DNA from: Arthrobacter horti
GTDB taxonomy: Bacteria; Actinomycetota; Actinomycetes; Actinomycetales; Micrococcaceae
Assembly: GCF_030731045.1 (NCBI RefSeq)
Contig: NZ_JAVALS010000004.1
Span: forward strand, 186,001-250,000
Direction: 5' to 3'
Length of the DNA stretch: 64,000 nucleotides
Shown: positions 41,500 through 49,704 of the stretch, piece after piece
How the letters are laid out: every line of letters begins with the position of its first letter
How positions within the stretch are numbered: position 1 is the first letter of the stretch
Notes under the pieces: model-generated
Databases searched by the model: none
What the model was told of the DNA's origin: nothing
The model's input: only the letters and a program-made list of their open reading frames with translations
Position numbers and translations under genes: made by a program

Positions 41500-42554
41500 C
41501 GCACGCCGATGACCGTTCCTTCGTTCGCTTCGGGAGTCACCGGATCGGCCCGGGGGAGGAGATCTTCATCATCGCGGAGGCGGGGGTCAACCATGACGGC
41601 GATGTGTCGGTGGCTCATGAGCTGGTGGACCTCGCCGCTGACACCGGCGCAAATGCCGTGAAGTTCCAGACGTTCAAGCCTGAGGCGCTGGTCACGAACA
41701 CCGCCGGCACCACCCCGTATCAGCAGAAGGCCGGATTCGCCGAGTCCCAGTCCGAGATGCTCGCGCGGCTCACGCTGCCGGACACCGCCTGGTCGGAGCT
41801 GCGCGACCACTGTGAGGAACGGGGCATCACCTTCCTTTCGACCCCGTTCGACTTCGACAGCGCACGGATGCTGGCGGACCTGGGGGTTCCCGGTCTGAAG
41901 ATCGGCTCCGGTGAGCTGACGAACACCCCCTATCTCTCCGCCATCGCCGAGTTCGGCATCCCGATGATCGTCTCGACCGGCATGGGGACCCGCGAGGAGA
42001 TCGCGGCGGCCCTGGAAGCCACCGCCAAGGCCCCGGCGACCGTGCTCCTCCACTGTGTCTCGGCCTACCCGGCACCGCTCGAGGACGCCAATCTGCGGGC
42101 GATCCCCGCACTCCGCGACGAGTTCGGCGTCGAGGTCGGCTGGTCCGACCACACTCCGGGCGCCGTCACGGCGATCGCGGCGACAGCACTTGGATCCACG
42201 CTGCTGGAGAAGCATGTCACCACGGACAAGAGGCGCAACGGACCCGACCATGCCGCGTCCCTCGAACGTGAGGAGTTCGCGGAGTATGTCCGCTCCGTGC
42301 GTGAAGCCCGCGCGGCTCTCGGCGACGGGCGCAAGCGCCGGATGCCGAGCGAAGAGGCGAACGCGTCCCTCGTGCGCCGCTCCTACCATGTGTCCAGGGA
42401 CTTGCCCGCCGGCACGGTGATCACCGCCGCCGACGTCGCGATCCTCCGCCCGGAAGGTGGCCTGGCGCCCTCCGCCACGGTGGTGGGCCGGACCACCGCA
42501 CGAGCCCTCTCCGCAGGGCTGCCCGTCCTTACGGAAGACCTCCTCCAGGCATGA
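41496..42554 (+). CDS. legI: Nonulosonic acid synthase (LegI/NeuB-like)
   Basis: This enzyme condenses a six-carbon amino sugar with phosphoenolpyruvate to form a nine-carbon nonulosonic acid. The 352-residue protein has the NeuB barrel (FIIAEAGVNHDGDVSVAHEL, KFQTFKPEALVT, STPFDFDSARML, KIGSGELTN, GWSDHTPG, LEKHVT) and the C-terminal SAF/antifreeze-like domain (SYHVSRDLPAGTVITAADVA). The segment TPYQQKAGFAESQSEML is of the form I associate with legionaminic rather than Neu5Ac synthases. It is coupled by overlaps to the acetyltransferase before it and to legG after it. Confidence 0.9.
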   Translation: MTHADDRSFVRFGSHRIGPGEEIFIIAEAGVNHDGDVSVAHELVDLAADTGANAVKFQTFKPEALVTNTAGTTPYQQKAGFAESQSEMLARLTLPDTAWSELRDHCEERGITFLSTPFDFDSARMLADLGVPGLKIGSGELTNTPYLSAIAEFGIPMIVSTGMGTREEIAAALEATAKAPATVLLHCVSAYPAPLEDANLRAIPALRDEFGVEVGWSDHTPGAVTAIAATALGSTLLEKHVTTDKRRNGPDHAASLEREEFAEYVRSVREARAALGDGRKRRMPSEEANASLVRRSYHVSRDLPAGTVITAADVAILRPEGGLAPSATVVGRTTARALSAGLPVLTEDLLQA

Positions 42555-43720
42555 GGGTCCTCGCTTTTGTCGGCACCCGCGCCGATCTGTTCCCCCTCGG
42601 CCCGGTGCTCGTGGCACTGTCCCGTGACCCCGCCGTCGAACTCCATGTGGCCACGGCGATCGGATTCGCCCCGGGCAGTGCGCCGCTCCGACTGCTGGAG
42701 GCTGGCCTCGAGGACGGAGGCTTCGTCCATCACGATCTCGGACTCCACCTGGAGGAGCTGAATCCGGGGACCCAGACCTGTGCGGGGGCCGAGCTCTCCG
42801 CCGCCGTGGCAGGACTGGCCGGGTCCTTGCTCCCGGACGCCGTCGTGGTCCTGGGGGACCGCTGGGAACTCTTGTACGTCCTTCCCCCGTTCATCCTCCG
42901 GGGGATCAGACTGATCCATCTGCACGGCGGCGAGGTCACCGAGGGCGCGCTCGACGAGCGGGTGCGCCATGCGGTCACGAAGCTGGCCGATCAGCACTGT
43001 GTGAGCACCGTGCAGGCGGCCCGCCGGGTCGCGCAGCTCGGCGAGTCGGCCGACCGGATCCACCGCACGGGTGCACCGGGGCTTGACCGGTTCGCTGATC
43101 CGGTCCCGCTGAGCCCGGAGGAGTTCGAGGGGGAGTTCGGCGCTCCGCTGACGCGTCCGCTGATCCTCGCCACCTACCATCCGCCGACCGCCGAGATGCC
43201 CACCGGTGTGGGGGCCCTGGCGGCCCAGGTCTTCGAGGAGAGCGTGCGGGCGGCGGGCACCGTCATCCTCACCTATCCGGGGTTCGACGCCGGCCGGGAG
43301 GAGATCATCGCGCTCCTGCGCGAGCTGGACGCGCGTGAGCTCCGGGGGGTGATCGTCCGGGAGAGCCTGGGCCCCCTCTATCCGCGGGTCATGGCGACGG
43401 TCGACGCCGTGGTGGGCAATTCGTCGTCGGGGATTCTGGAAGCCGCGAGCTTCGGAGTGCCCGTGGTCGACGTCGGCGACCGCCAGCGCGGGCGCGAGCA
43501 TGGAGCCAACGTGGTGCATGCGCCTGACGAGCGCACAGACATCCGCGCTAGCATTGAAAAGGTCCTGACCCCGGAATTCCGTGAGATGAGCCGCGGCGTG
43601 ACCAATCCGTACGGGAACTCCCACGCCGCCGGTCTCATTGAGAAGGTCATTCTCGAGAGCCCGGCGACCGGCCTGAGCAAGGCCTTTGTCGACAGATCCA
43701 TTGGAGATTCGCAAGCATGA
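42551..43720 (+). CDS. legG: Hydrolysing UDP/GDP-sugar 2-epimerase (LegG/NeuC-like)
   Basis: The 389-residue protein has the two-Rossmann-domain fold of WecB/NeuC epimerases: VLAFVGTRADLFPLGPVL, VVLGDRWELL, LHGGEVTEGALDERVRHAV, HRTGAPGLDRF, YPGFDAGREE and GNSSSGILEAASFG. It would remove the nucleotide and invert C2, giving the free diamino sugar used by LegI. In Neu5Ac pathways the same family makes ManNAc, so the substrate follows from LegB and LegC in the same operon. The start and stop overlap neighbours by ATGA. Confidence 0.87.
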   Translation: MRVLAFVGTRADLFPLGPVLVALSRDPAVELHVATAIGFAPGSAPLRLLEAGLEDGGFVHHDLGLHLEELNPGTQTCAGAELSAAVAGLAGSLLPDAVVVLGDRWELLYVLPPFILRGIRLIHLHGGEVTEGALDERVRHAVTKLADQHCVSTVQAARRVAQLGESADRIHRTGAPGLDRFADPVPLSPEEFEGEFGAPLTRPLILATYHPPTAEMPTGVGALAAQVFEESVRAAGTVILTYPGFDAGREEIIALLRELDARELRGVIVRESLGPLYPRVMATVDAVVGNSSSGILEAASFGVPVVDVGDRQRGREHGANVVHAPDERTDIRASIEKVLTPEFREMSRGVTNPYGNSHAAGLIEKVILESPATGLSKAFVDRSIGDSQA

Positions 43721-44775
43721 CAATCGACGGTCCCCTGAGCAATGTCTGCATCGGTCCGGACGCGACGGTGCACCAGGCTCTGGAAGCCATCGATCGTGGG
43801 GCAGCGGCCATCGCCCTCGTCATCTCGGAGGGAGGCCGGCTGCAGGGTGTGGTCACCGACGGCGACATCCGCAGGGGCCTGCTGAACGGCGCCGTCCTCG
43901 AATCCAAGGTCCTGGAATTCGCCAGCAGTGCGCCTCGCGTCGTAGGACCGGACGCGACCCGGGCGTCGGTGCTGGACCTGATGCGGAGCCTGAGGATCAG
44001 CGAGATCCCGGTGGTGGACGGGGACGGCAGGCTTCTGGGTCTGCACACGCTCACCGACATCGTCGGGCGACGCCGGCTGACGAACAAGGCCGTGATCATG
44101 GCCGGTGGAAAAGGGACCCGTCTCGGAGCTCTGACGAAGGACACCCCGAAGCCCCTCATGACCGTCGCGGACCGCACCATCATCGAGTGGATCATCCTGG
44201 GCCTGGTGGAGTCCGGGATCACCGACATCTACGTGTCGGTGGCGCATCTGGCCCACAAGATCATCGAGCATCTGGGCGACGGCGCACATCTGGGCTGCAG
44301 GATCAGCTACCTCCACGAAGACCCGGCGAAGCCGCTCAACACGGCCGGAGCCCTGGGGCTCCTGCGGCACCAGGTCAAGGACCTCAGTGAACCGGTGATC
44401 GTGACCAACGCGGACCTGATGGTCCGCTATTCCGCGGCCGATCTGCTGGACTTCCACCGGTCGAAGAACGCCTCGGTCACCGTGGCGGCGCGCCCGTACT
44501 CCCACCAGGTGCCATTCGGTGTCCTGGAGATCGGTGAGGGGCGGCGCATCGAATCGGTGGTGGAGAAGCCGACCATCGAGTTCGAGATCAGCACCGGCAT
44601 TTACGCCGTCTCTCCGGAGGCCCTGGACCTCATCCCGTACATGGAGCCGTTCTCCATGCCGGACCTCGTCAACGCGTGTCTCGAGGACTCGAAGACCGTG
44701 GCAGCCTGGCCCGTCGACTCCGACTGGATCGACGTCGGCACCCCCAAAGACCTAGCTATCGCGAAAGGCCAGTGA
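43717..44775 (+). CDS. ptmE: CBS-domain sugar-1-phosphate nucleotidyltransferase (PtmE-like)
   Basis: A 352-residue enzyme with two N-terminal CBS modules (about residues 8-120; VVTDGDIRRGLL) fused to a nucleotidyltransferase domain with VIMAGGKGTRLGALTKDTPKPL split across residues about 127-148, TNADLMVRY and the C-terminal DWIDVGTPKDLAIAKG. In Campylobacter, PtmE makes GDP-GlcNAc, the unusual GDP-linked start of the legionaminic pathway, and has the same domain order. The CBS pair may bind adenosine or guanosine nucleotides as a regulator. ATGA overlap with legG; LegB follows after five bases. Confidence 0.83.
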   Translation: MTIDGPLSNVCIGPDATVHQALEAIDRGAAAIALVISEGGRLQGVVTDGDIRRGLLNGAVLESKVLEFASSAPRVVGPDATRASVLDLMRSLRISEIPVVDGDGRLLGLHTLTDIVGRRRLTNKAVIMAGGKGTRLGALTKDTPKPLMTVADRTIIEWIILGLVESGITDIYVSVAHLAHKIIEHLGDGAHLGCRISYLHEDPAKPLNTAGALGLLRHQVKDLSEPVIVTNADLMVRYSAADLLDFHRSKNASVTVAARPYSHQVPFGVLEIGEGRRIESVVEKPTIEFEISTGIYAVSPEALDLIPYMEPFSMPDLVNACLEDSKTVAAWPVDSDWIDVGTPKDLAIAKGQ

Positions 44776-44780
44776 GCACC

Positions 44781-45788
44781 ATGAATTACAACGACATCAA
44801 AGGCAAGACCGTGGTGGTCACGGGTGCCGACGGTTTCATCGGAAGCCACGTCACCCAGCGCCTCATCGCCGAGGGCGCCAACGTCCGGGCCCTGTGCGTG
44901 TACAACTCCAACGGCTCCTATGGCTGGCTCGATGACCTGACCCCGGACGAGCGCGACGCCGTCGACCTTCAGCTGGGTGACATCCGCGACGCCGAGTTCG
45001 TGTCCGACCTGGTCAAGGGCTCCGACGTCGTCCTGCATCTCGCCGCCCTCATCGCCATCCCGTACTCCTACCAGGCACCCCGCTCCTATGTGGAGACCAA
45101 TGTGGTGGGCACCCTCAACGTCCTGGAGGGCGTCCGCCGCCACGGTGTGGGCCGTCTGGTGAACACCTCCACCTCCGAGGTGTACGGCACGCCCAAGACG
45201 GTTCCGATCACCGTGGACAATGAGCTGCGTGGCCAGTCGCCGTACAGTGCCACCAAGATCGCTGCGGACAAGCTCTGCGAGGCCTGGGCAAGCTCCTTCG
45301 AGACCCCCGTGGTGGTCCTGCGGCCGTTCAACACTTACGGCCCGCGGCAGTCCGCCCGTGCTGTGATCCCCACGGTCCTGCAGCAGATGATCTCGGGTGC
45401 GGAGACCATCCGTCTCGGCTCGCTGACCCCGCGCCGCGACTTCACCTTCGTCGCGGACACCGCGGACGGGTTCTTCAAGGCCGCCACGGCCCAGATCCCC
45501 CTCGAGGGCCAGGTCATCCAGCTCGGAACGGGCTACGACGTCAGCATCGGCGAACTGGTGGAGATGGCGGCCAAGGTCACCGGCTCCACCGCCGAGATCC
45601 TCACCGAGGACGTCCGGGTCCGCCCGGAGGCCAGCGAGGTCATGCGTCTGCTGTCCGATCCGTCCCAGGCGCTGGCGGAGCTCGGCTGGGCCCCCCAGAC
45701 CAGCCTCGAGGAAGGCCTGCGCCGCAGCGCCGAATGGATCCAGGCACGCGGTGTCGACGCCGTCGCCGCCGCACGGTACTCCCGCTGA
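44781..45788 (+). CDS. legB: NDP-N-acetylglucosamine 4,6-dehydratase (LegB-like)
   Basis: The 335-residue extended SDR enzyme has the NAD motif VTGADGFIGSHVTQRL, VYNSNGSYGWLDDL (a block close to LegB of Campylobacter), STSEVYGTP, the catalytic YSATKIAADKL and FNTYGPRQSARAVIPT. It would convert GDP-GlcNAc to the 4-keto-6-deoxy sugar. The ATG at 44781 starts the homologous region; the frame is open further upstream inside ptmE but without homology. AAAGG lies 12 bases upstream. Confidence 0.88.
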   Translation: MNYNDIKGKTVVVTGADGFIGSHVTQRLIAEGANVRALCVYNSNGSYGWLDDLTPDERDAVDLQLGDIRDAEFVSDLVKGSDVVLHLAALIAIPYSYQAPRSYVETNVVGTLNVLEGVRRHGVGRLVNTSTSEVYGTPKTVPITVDNELRGQSPYSATKIAADKLCEAWASSFETPVVVLRPFNTYGPRQSARAVIPTVLQQMISGAETIRLGSLTPRRDFTFVADTADGFFKAATAQIPLEGQVIQLGTGYDVSIGELVEMAAKVTGSTAEILTEDVRVRPEASEVMRLLSDPSQALAELGWAPQTSLEEGLRRSAEWIQARGVDAVAAARYSR

Positions 45789-45806
45789 ATTTCTGAAAGG
45801 CCGATC

Positions 45807-46958
45807 GTGTCCCGAGTCCCCCTCGCCATCCCCAACATCGGCGACCGTGAAGCGGTCCTGATGAACGAGGCCATCGCCAGTGGCTTCGTCTCCTCCGTCG
45901 GTCACTTCGTCAGTGACTTCGAAGCGCGGTTCGCCGAGTACGTCGGCGCCAAGTACGCCGTCGCCTGTGCCTCGGGCACGGCCGCTCTGCACCTCGCGAT
46001 GCGCCTGGCCGGCATTCAGCCGGGAGACATGGTGGCCGTCTCCGACTTCACCTTCATGGCCAGCTCGAACGCGGCGTCGTACCAGTTCGCGGAGCTGCTG
46101 CTGGTGGACTCCGACGCCGAGTCCTGGTGCATGGACGTCCCGCGTCTGCGGGCGGAGCTCGAACGGCGGAAAGCCGCCGGGGAGAAGCTGCCCAAGGCGA
46201 TCGAGATCGTCCACATCCTGGGCCAGCCCGCCGACGCCGCGGCCGCCCTGGAGCTCGCCGAGGAATATGGCATGGTCCTGATCGAGGACGCGGCGGAGGC
46301 CCTGGGGGCGACCTGGACCGAGGGCCCGTTGGCAGGCCGTCACGTGGGAACCGTCGGCCACATGGGTGCCTTCAGCTTCAACGGGAACAAGATCATGACC
46401 ACCGGCGGCGGCGGTATGTTCACCACCGACGACGAAGAGCTCGCTCAGCGCGCCAAGCACCTCTCGACCCAGGCCAGGATGCCCGACCGCGGATATCTGC
46501 ACGATGAGATCGGGTTCAACTACCGGTTGACGAACATCGCCGCCGCGCTGGGCGTGGCCCAGCTGGAGCGCCTGGACGGATTCGTGGCGACGAAGCGGGC
46601 CATCGCGGCGCGCTACAACGAGGCGTTCGCGGGCACCGGCATCCAGACGCCGCCGACCCTGAACGGACAGGAATCCACCTACTGGCTGTATTCCGTCCTG
46701 GTGCCCGGATCCCGGGGGGCCAACGCCCGCGATGAGCTGCAGGACTTCCTCGCCGAGGCCGGAATCGAGTCGCGCTCACTGTGGCGCCCGCTGCACATGC
46801 AGCCGCCGCTGAAGGACGAGGCCAGGGTCGGCGGTGGCGTGGGGGAGGATCTCTTCGCCCGCGGCCTGTCGCTGCCGTGCTCGACCGATCTGAGTGTCGA
46901 AGACCAGCAAAGGGTCATCGACCGCGTCCTCGAATGGGTTGCCTCGGACGGTGAGTGA
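45807..46958 (+). CDS. legC: PLP-dependent sugar aminotransferase (LegC-like)
   Basis: The 383-residue DegT/DnrJ/EryC1-type enzyme transfers an amino group to C4 of the LegB product. It begins with VPLAIPNIGDREAVLMNEAI and GFVSSVGHFVSDFE, a form close to LegC. It has CASGTAALHLAMRLAG, IEDAAEALGATW and the PLP lysine in FSFNGNKIMTTGGGG. The GTG start follows GAAAGG by six bases. The gene completes the LegB-LegC pair that distinguishes this pathway from Neu5Ac synthesis. The flippase gene starts eight bases before its stop. Confidence 0.9.
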   Translation: MSRVPLAIPNIGDREAVLMNEAIASGFVSSVGHFVSDFEARFAEYVGAKYAVACASGTAALHLAMRLAGIQPGDMVAVSDFTFMASSNAASYQFAELLLVDSDAESWCMDVPRLRAELERRKAAGEKLPKAIEIVHILGQPADAAAALELAEEYGMVLIEDAAEALGATWTEGPLAGRHVGTVGHMGAFSFNGNKIMTTGGGGMFTTDDEELAQRAKHLSTQARMPDRGYLHDEIGFNYRLTNIAAALGVAQLERLDGFVATKRAIAARYNEAFAGTGIQTPPTLNGQESTYWLYSVLVPGSRGANARDELQDFLAEAGIESRSLWRPLHMQPPLKDEARVGGGVGEDLFARGLSLPCSTDLSVEDQQRVIDRVLEWVASDGE

Positions 46959-48405
46959 GGCCACTCCCGAGACCGCCGTACCGGAGGCATCCGGCCACTC
47001 CGCCAACGCGACCAGGAATTCGATCCTGTACCTCGTCGGCGCTCTGGCCCAGGGCGTGGGGGTCTTCCTCTTCCAGCCGTTCGCGCTTCACCTCCTGAAC
47101 AGCGATTCTCAGTGGCAGGAGCTGTTCCTCTCGATCTCGGTCATCCAGGTCGGTGTCATCCTGGCGGCCGCAGGTCTGCCGCTGGCGATCACCAAGGCCT
47201 GGTTCGACCCGGACGGCGCGGCGAAAGCACGCGCGATCAGCGGGTTCCTGGGCCTTGGCGGGATCATCCTGGGCGTCGGGGCCGCGGTGATCTACTCGGC
47301 GGTCACAGGCACTCTCAGCCATCCCGGAAGCTTCGCCATCGCGCTCGTCGCCATGGGCTTCCAGTCGTGCGTCCTGGGGGCCCAGGCGATCCTGCGTGCC
47401 CAGGGCCGCGCCGTGATGTTCGTGGTCCTGAGTCTGACGTCCTCCATGGTCGCTTACGCCGGCGGGCTCGTGGCCATGCTCCTCTTCGGCTCCCGGGCGA
47501 CGGTCTTCATGGCGGGGTACGCGGTCATGGTGGTCCTCAGTGCCTTGCTCTCCGTGGCCGTGGCCCGCCCCGCGATGCCGTTCTCGCACGAAGGGGCGGT
47601 GAAGGAGGCCATCGCCGTCGGGCTCCCGGCCCTTCCCCACACCGGGGCGCTCATGTTGCTGACCCAGGGGGCCCCGTTCCTCCTGGCGGCCCTGGCAGCG
47701 CCCGGTGTCTCGGGCAACTACGGCAAGGTGCAGATCTTCGTCCTGGGGACGGTCACCCTCCTCGGTGCGCTCAACAATGTGTGGGTGCCCTCACTGATGG
47801 CGGTCCGTGGACCTGCTCGCGTGGAGCGGATGCGCTCCACGATGAAGGTGGCGGTGGCCGCGGCGGTGGCTGTCACGGTCATCGCGGCATCCGGTGCGAA
47901 TCTGGTGGTGCACCTCATGGCGGGCGGCAGGACGGAACTCATACCGGTGGCCCAGGTCATGCCGTTGCTGGCCATGGGCTATGTCCTGTACCTGAACGCT
48001 TCGACGCTGCTGTTCGCCGACGGCGTCACCTGGTGGCTGTCCGTGGTGACGCCGGCGGTCCTGGTGGTGTCCATCGGGCTGGCCTGGTGGCCTGCCGTGC
48101 ACGGCGATCTGGTGGGAGTGGCGGTCTCGTCCGTGGTCTCGTTCCTGCTGCTCGGCCTGGCGTACCTGCTGGTCGCCGGCAAGAGGGCGGCCGGCGGATG
48201 GCCCATGGGGGTGTTCCTCCTGGGATGCGCCGTGGTTCTGATCTACGTGGGCGGTCTGCGCCTGTTGCCGACTGACTTGCTGACGGGCCTGCTGACCGTT
48301 GCGCTGGTCACGGCCCTCATCGTCGGCGGGGTGCTCTTCAAGCTGAGCCGGGTGCGGCGGGCGGCCCGGGCGACGTCCGCCGGGAAGGACGGCTCCGATG
48401 TCTGA
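46951..48405 (+). CDS. wzx: Polysaccharide flippase, Wzx/MurJ-like
   Basis: A 484-residue protein with about 12-14 membrane helices of the polysaccharide-exporter (MOP) superfamily. N-terminal blocks are ILYLVGALAQGVGVFLFQPF and LAITKAWFDPDGAAKARAIS; the latter recurs in the second flippase as VITRTFFDPDRGHDKARS. It should flip a lipid-linked oligosaccharide, perhaps the nonulosonate-containing repeat, across the membrane. The GTG start overlaps legC by eight bases, and no strong ribosome site is seen, so translational coupling is likely. Confidence 0.82.
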   Translation: MSEATPETAVPEASGHSANATRNSILYLVGALAQGVGVFLFQPFALHLLNSDSQWQELFLSISVIQVGVILAAAGLPLAITKAWFDPDGAAKARAISGFLGLGGIILGVGAAVIYSAVTGTLSHPGSFAIALVAMGFQSCVLGAQAILRAQGRAVMFVVLSLTSSMVAYAGGLVAMLLFGSRATVFMAGYAVMVVLSALLSVAVARPAMPFSHEGAVKEAIAVGLPALPHTGALMLLTQGAPFLLAALAAPGVSGNYGKVQIFVLGTVTLLGALNNVWVPSLMAVRGPARVERMRSTMKVAVAAAVAVTVIAASGANLVVHLMAGGRTELIPVAQVMPLLAMGYVLYLNASTLLFADGVTWWLSVVTPAVLVVSIGLAWWPAVHGDLVGVAVSSVVSFLLLGLAYLLVAGKRAAGGWPMGVFLLGCAVVLIYVGGLRLLPTDLLTGLLTVALVTALIVGGVLFKLSRVRRAARATSAGKDGSDV

Positions 48406-49564
48406 GCCGGAGACTCTGCAGCAGGAGAGCCGGACGACGGCGAGGACCGGCCCGGTCGTCTTCTTCGATTTCGCCCGGGGCGTCTCCGCGCAGGCCGTGG
48501 TGCTCGGCCATGCGCTGAACATCTTCCTCCCGGCGATCTTCATGCCGCCGGGCGGCCACGTCTTCTACATCCAGTCCTTCGCCGTGATCATTTTCTTCGT
48601 GCTCTCCGGGTTCCTGATCACGAGCGCGGTCCTGAAGAAGAAGGACCGGGAGGATTTCACTTTCGGGTCCTATCTGATCGATCGCGTGGCGAGGGTGATC
48701 TATCCGCTGATCCCGGCTCTGGGGCTCATCCTGGCGGGTGATCTGCTCATGTTCGGCCGATCGACGCGTCTTCCGTTCGACTACGTGGACCTGGAGCCGC
48801 AGACCGTGGTGGCCGCGTTCACCATGCTCTTCAACCATCCCGTCCTCCTGGAGCTCGCCCCCGCGGCGGGCCTCCCGTGGCTCAGCGCCGGTCCTCTCGG
48901 CACCGGCGCGCCTCTCTGGTCCGTGGTGGCGGAGTGGTGGATCTACGTGGCCTTCGGTGTCCTGGCGTTCATCGCCGTGAAGAAGCTCAAAGCGGGGGTC
49001 GGCACAGGGATCCTCCTGGCCTTCTCCATCGCGGTCCCGCTGGGCTACATGGCGAAGGGTGGCTATGAGTCGCTGGCATGGGTGATCGGGATGCTGTACG
49101 CACTCGCCGCCCATCGCATGTCATCGTTGCCGAAGGCGTTCCACACGATGATGCTCCTGGTCGGTCTCGGAGGCCTGCTCGCAGGGCTCTGGTACACGAA
49201 GATGAATCTTCATTCCGCGGCCACGGTCATTCCGTCCGCGGTGGCATTCTGTCACCTGTACTTCCTGGGCACGGACCCGGGTTCCCGGACCCGCGTTTCA
49301 CGGGAGGGCCGGTTCCAGCGGGTGTACCGTTCCGGCAGTCTGTTCCTGTCGAGCTACAGCTACTCCCTGTATCTTCTGCATTTCTCGGTGGTGACGTACC
49401 TCTGGGTGCTCCTGCACGGCCGGATCCCCACGGCGGGGCTGATCCTCGTATCGGTGCTCCTCAGCAACGCCGTGGCATACGTGTTCCATCTGCTCGTCGA
49501 ACGTCATTTCCACCGGGTGGGGAAGTTCCTGAAGCGCCGGCTTCTGCGCTCGAACCAATACTGA
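48398..49564 (+). CDS. Acyltransferase-3 family membrane protein
   Basis: A 388-residue protein of about ten membrane helices with VVFFDFARGVSAQAVVLGHALN, FVLSGFLITSAVLKK, PLWSVVAEWWIYVAFG and YSYSLYLLHFSVVTY. These match acyltransferase 3 (O-acetyltransferase/OpgC-like) proteins. It lacks the SGNH domain found in the first acyltransferase of the island. It probably O-acetylates a lipid-linked or surface glycan. It overlaps the flippase stop by eight bases, so the operon legI...wzx probably includes it. Confidence 0.85.
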   Translation: MSEPETLQQESRTTARTGPVVFFDFARGVSAQAVVLGHALNIFLPAIFMPPGGHVFYIQSFAVIIFFVLSGFLITSAVLKKKDREDFTFGSYLIDRVARVIYPLIPALGLILAGDLLMFGRSTRLPFDYVDLEPQTVVAAFTMLFNHPVLLELAPAAGLPWLSAGPLGTGAPLWSVVAEWWIYVAFGVLAFIAVKKLKAGVGTGILLAFSIAVPLGYMAKGGYESLAWVIGMLYALAAHRMSSLPKAFHTMMLLVGLGGLLAGLWYTKMNLHSAATVIPSAVAFCHLYFLGTDPGSRTRVSREGRFQRVYRSGSLFLSSYSYSLYLLHFSVVTYLWVLLHGRIPTAGLILVSVLLSNAVAYVFHLLVERHFHRVGKFLKRRLLRSNQY

Positions 49565-49589
49565 ATCCACGTGGCTGCGGGATTGCCGG

Positions 49590-49595
49590 TAGAAT
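49590..49595 (+). promoter_or_regulatory. Putative -10 box TAGAAT
   Basis: TAGAAT lies 25 bases after the acyltransferase stop and about 110 bases before the next start. It is the same hexamer as at 29067. No clear -35 is visible. Confidence 0.4.
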
Positions 49596-49704
49596 GAATC
49601 GCCGCCGATCCTGTATCCGGGACACAGAGTGGTCACTGCCGCTTACCGGTCGGTCACCGACGGGGATGGTGATGCGGTCTTCGTCAGGGGAAACAGGTGA
49701 ATCC

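Noticed and set aside
37965..46958. N-acetylneuraminic (sialic) or pseudaminic acid pathway
   Set aside because: Neu5Ac synthesis does not need LegB/LegC-type dehydratase and aminotransferase; no PseG- or PseH-like genes are seen, and the CBS-domain PtmE-like enzyme points to the GDP-linked legionaminic route.
47112..48275. 387-codon same-strand frame inside the first flippase gene
   Set aside because: Glycine/arginine/histidine-rich out-of-frame translation of a membrane protein gene.
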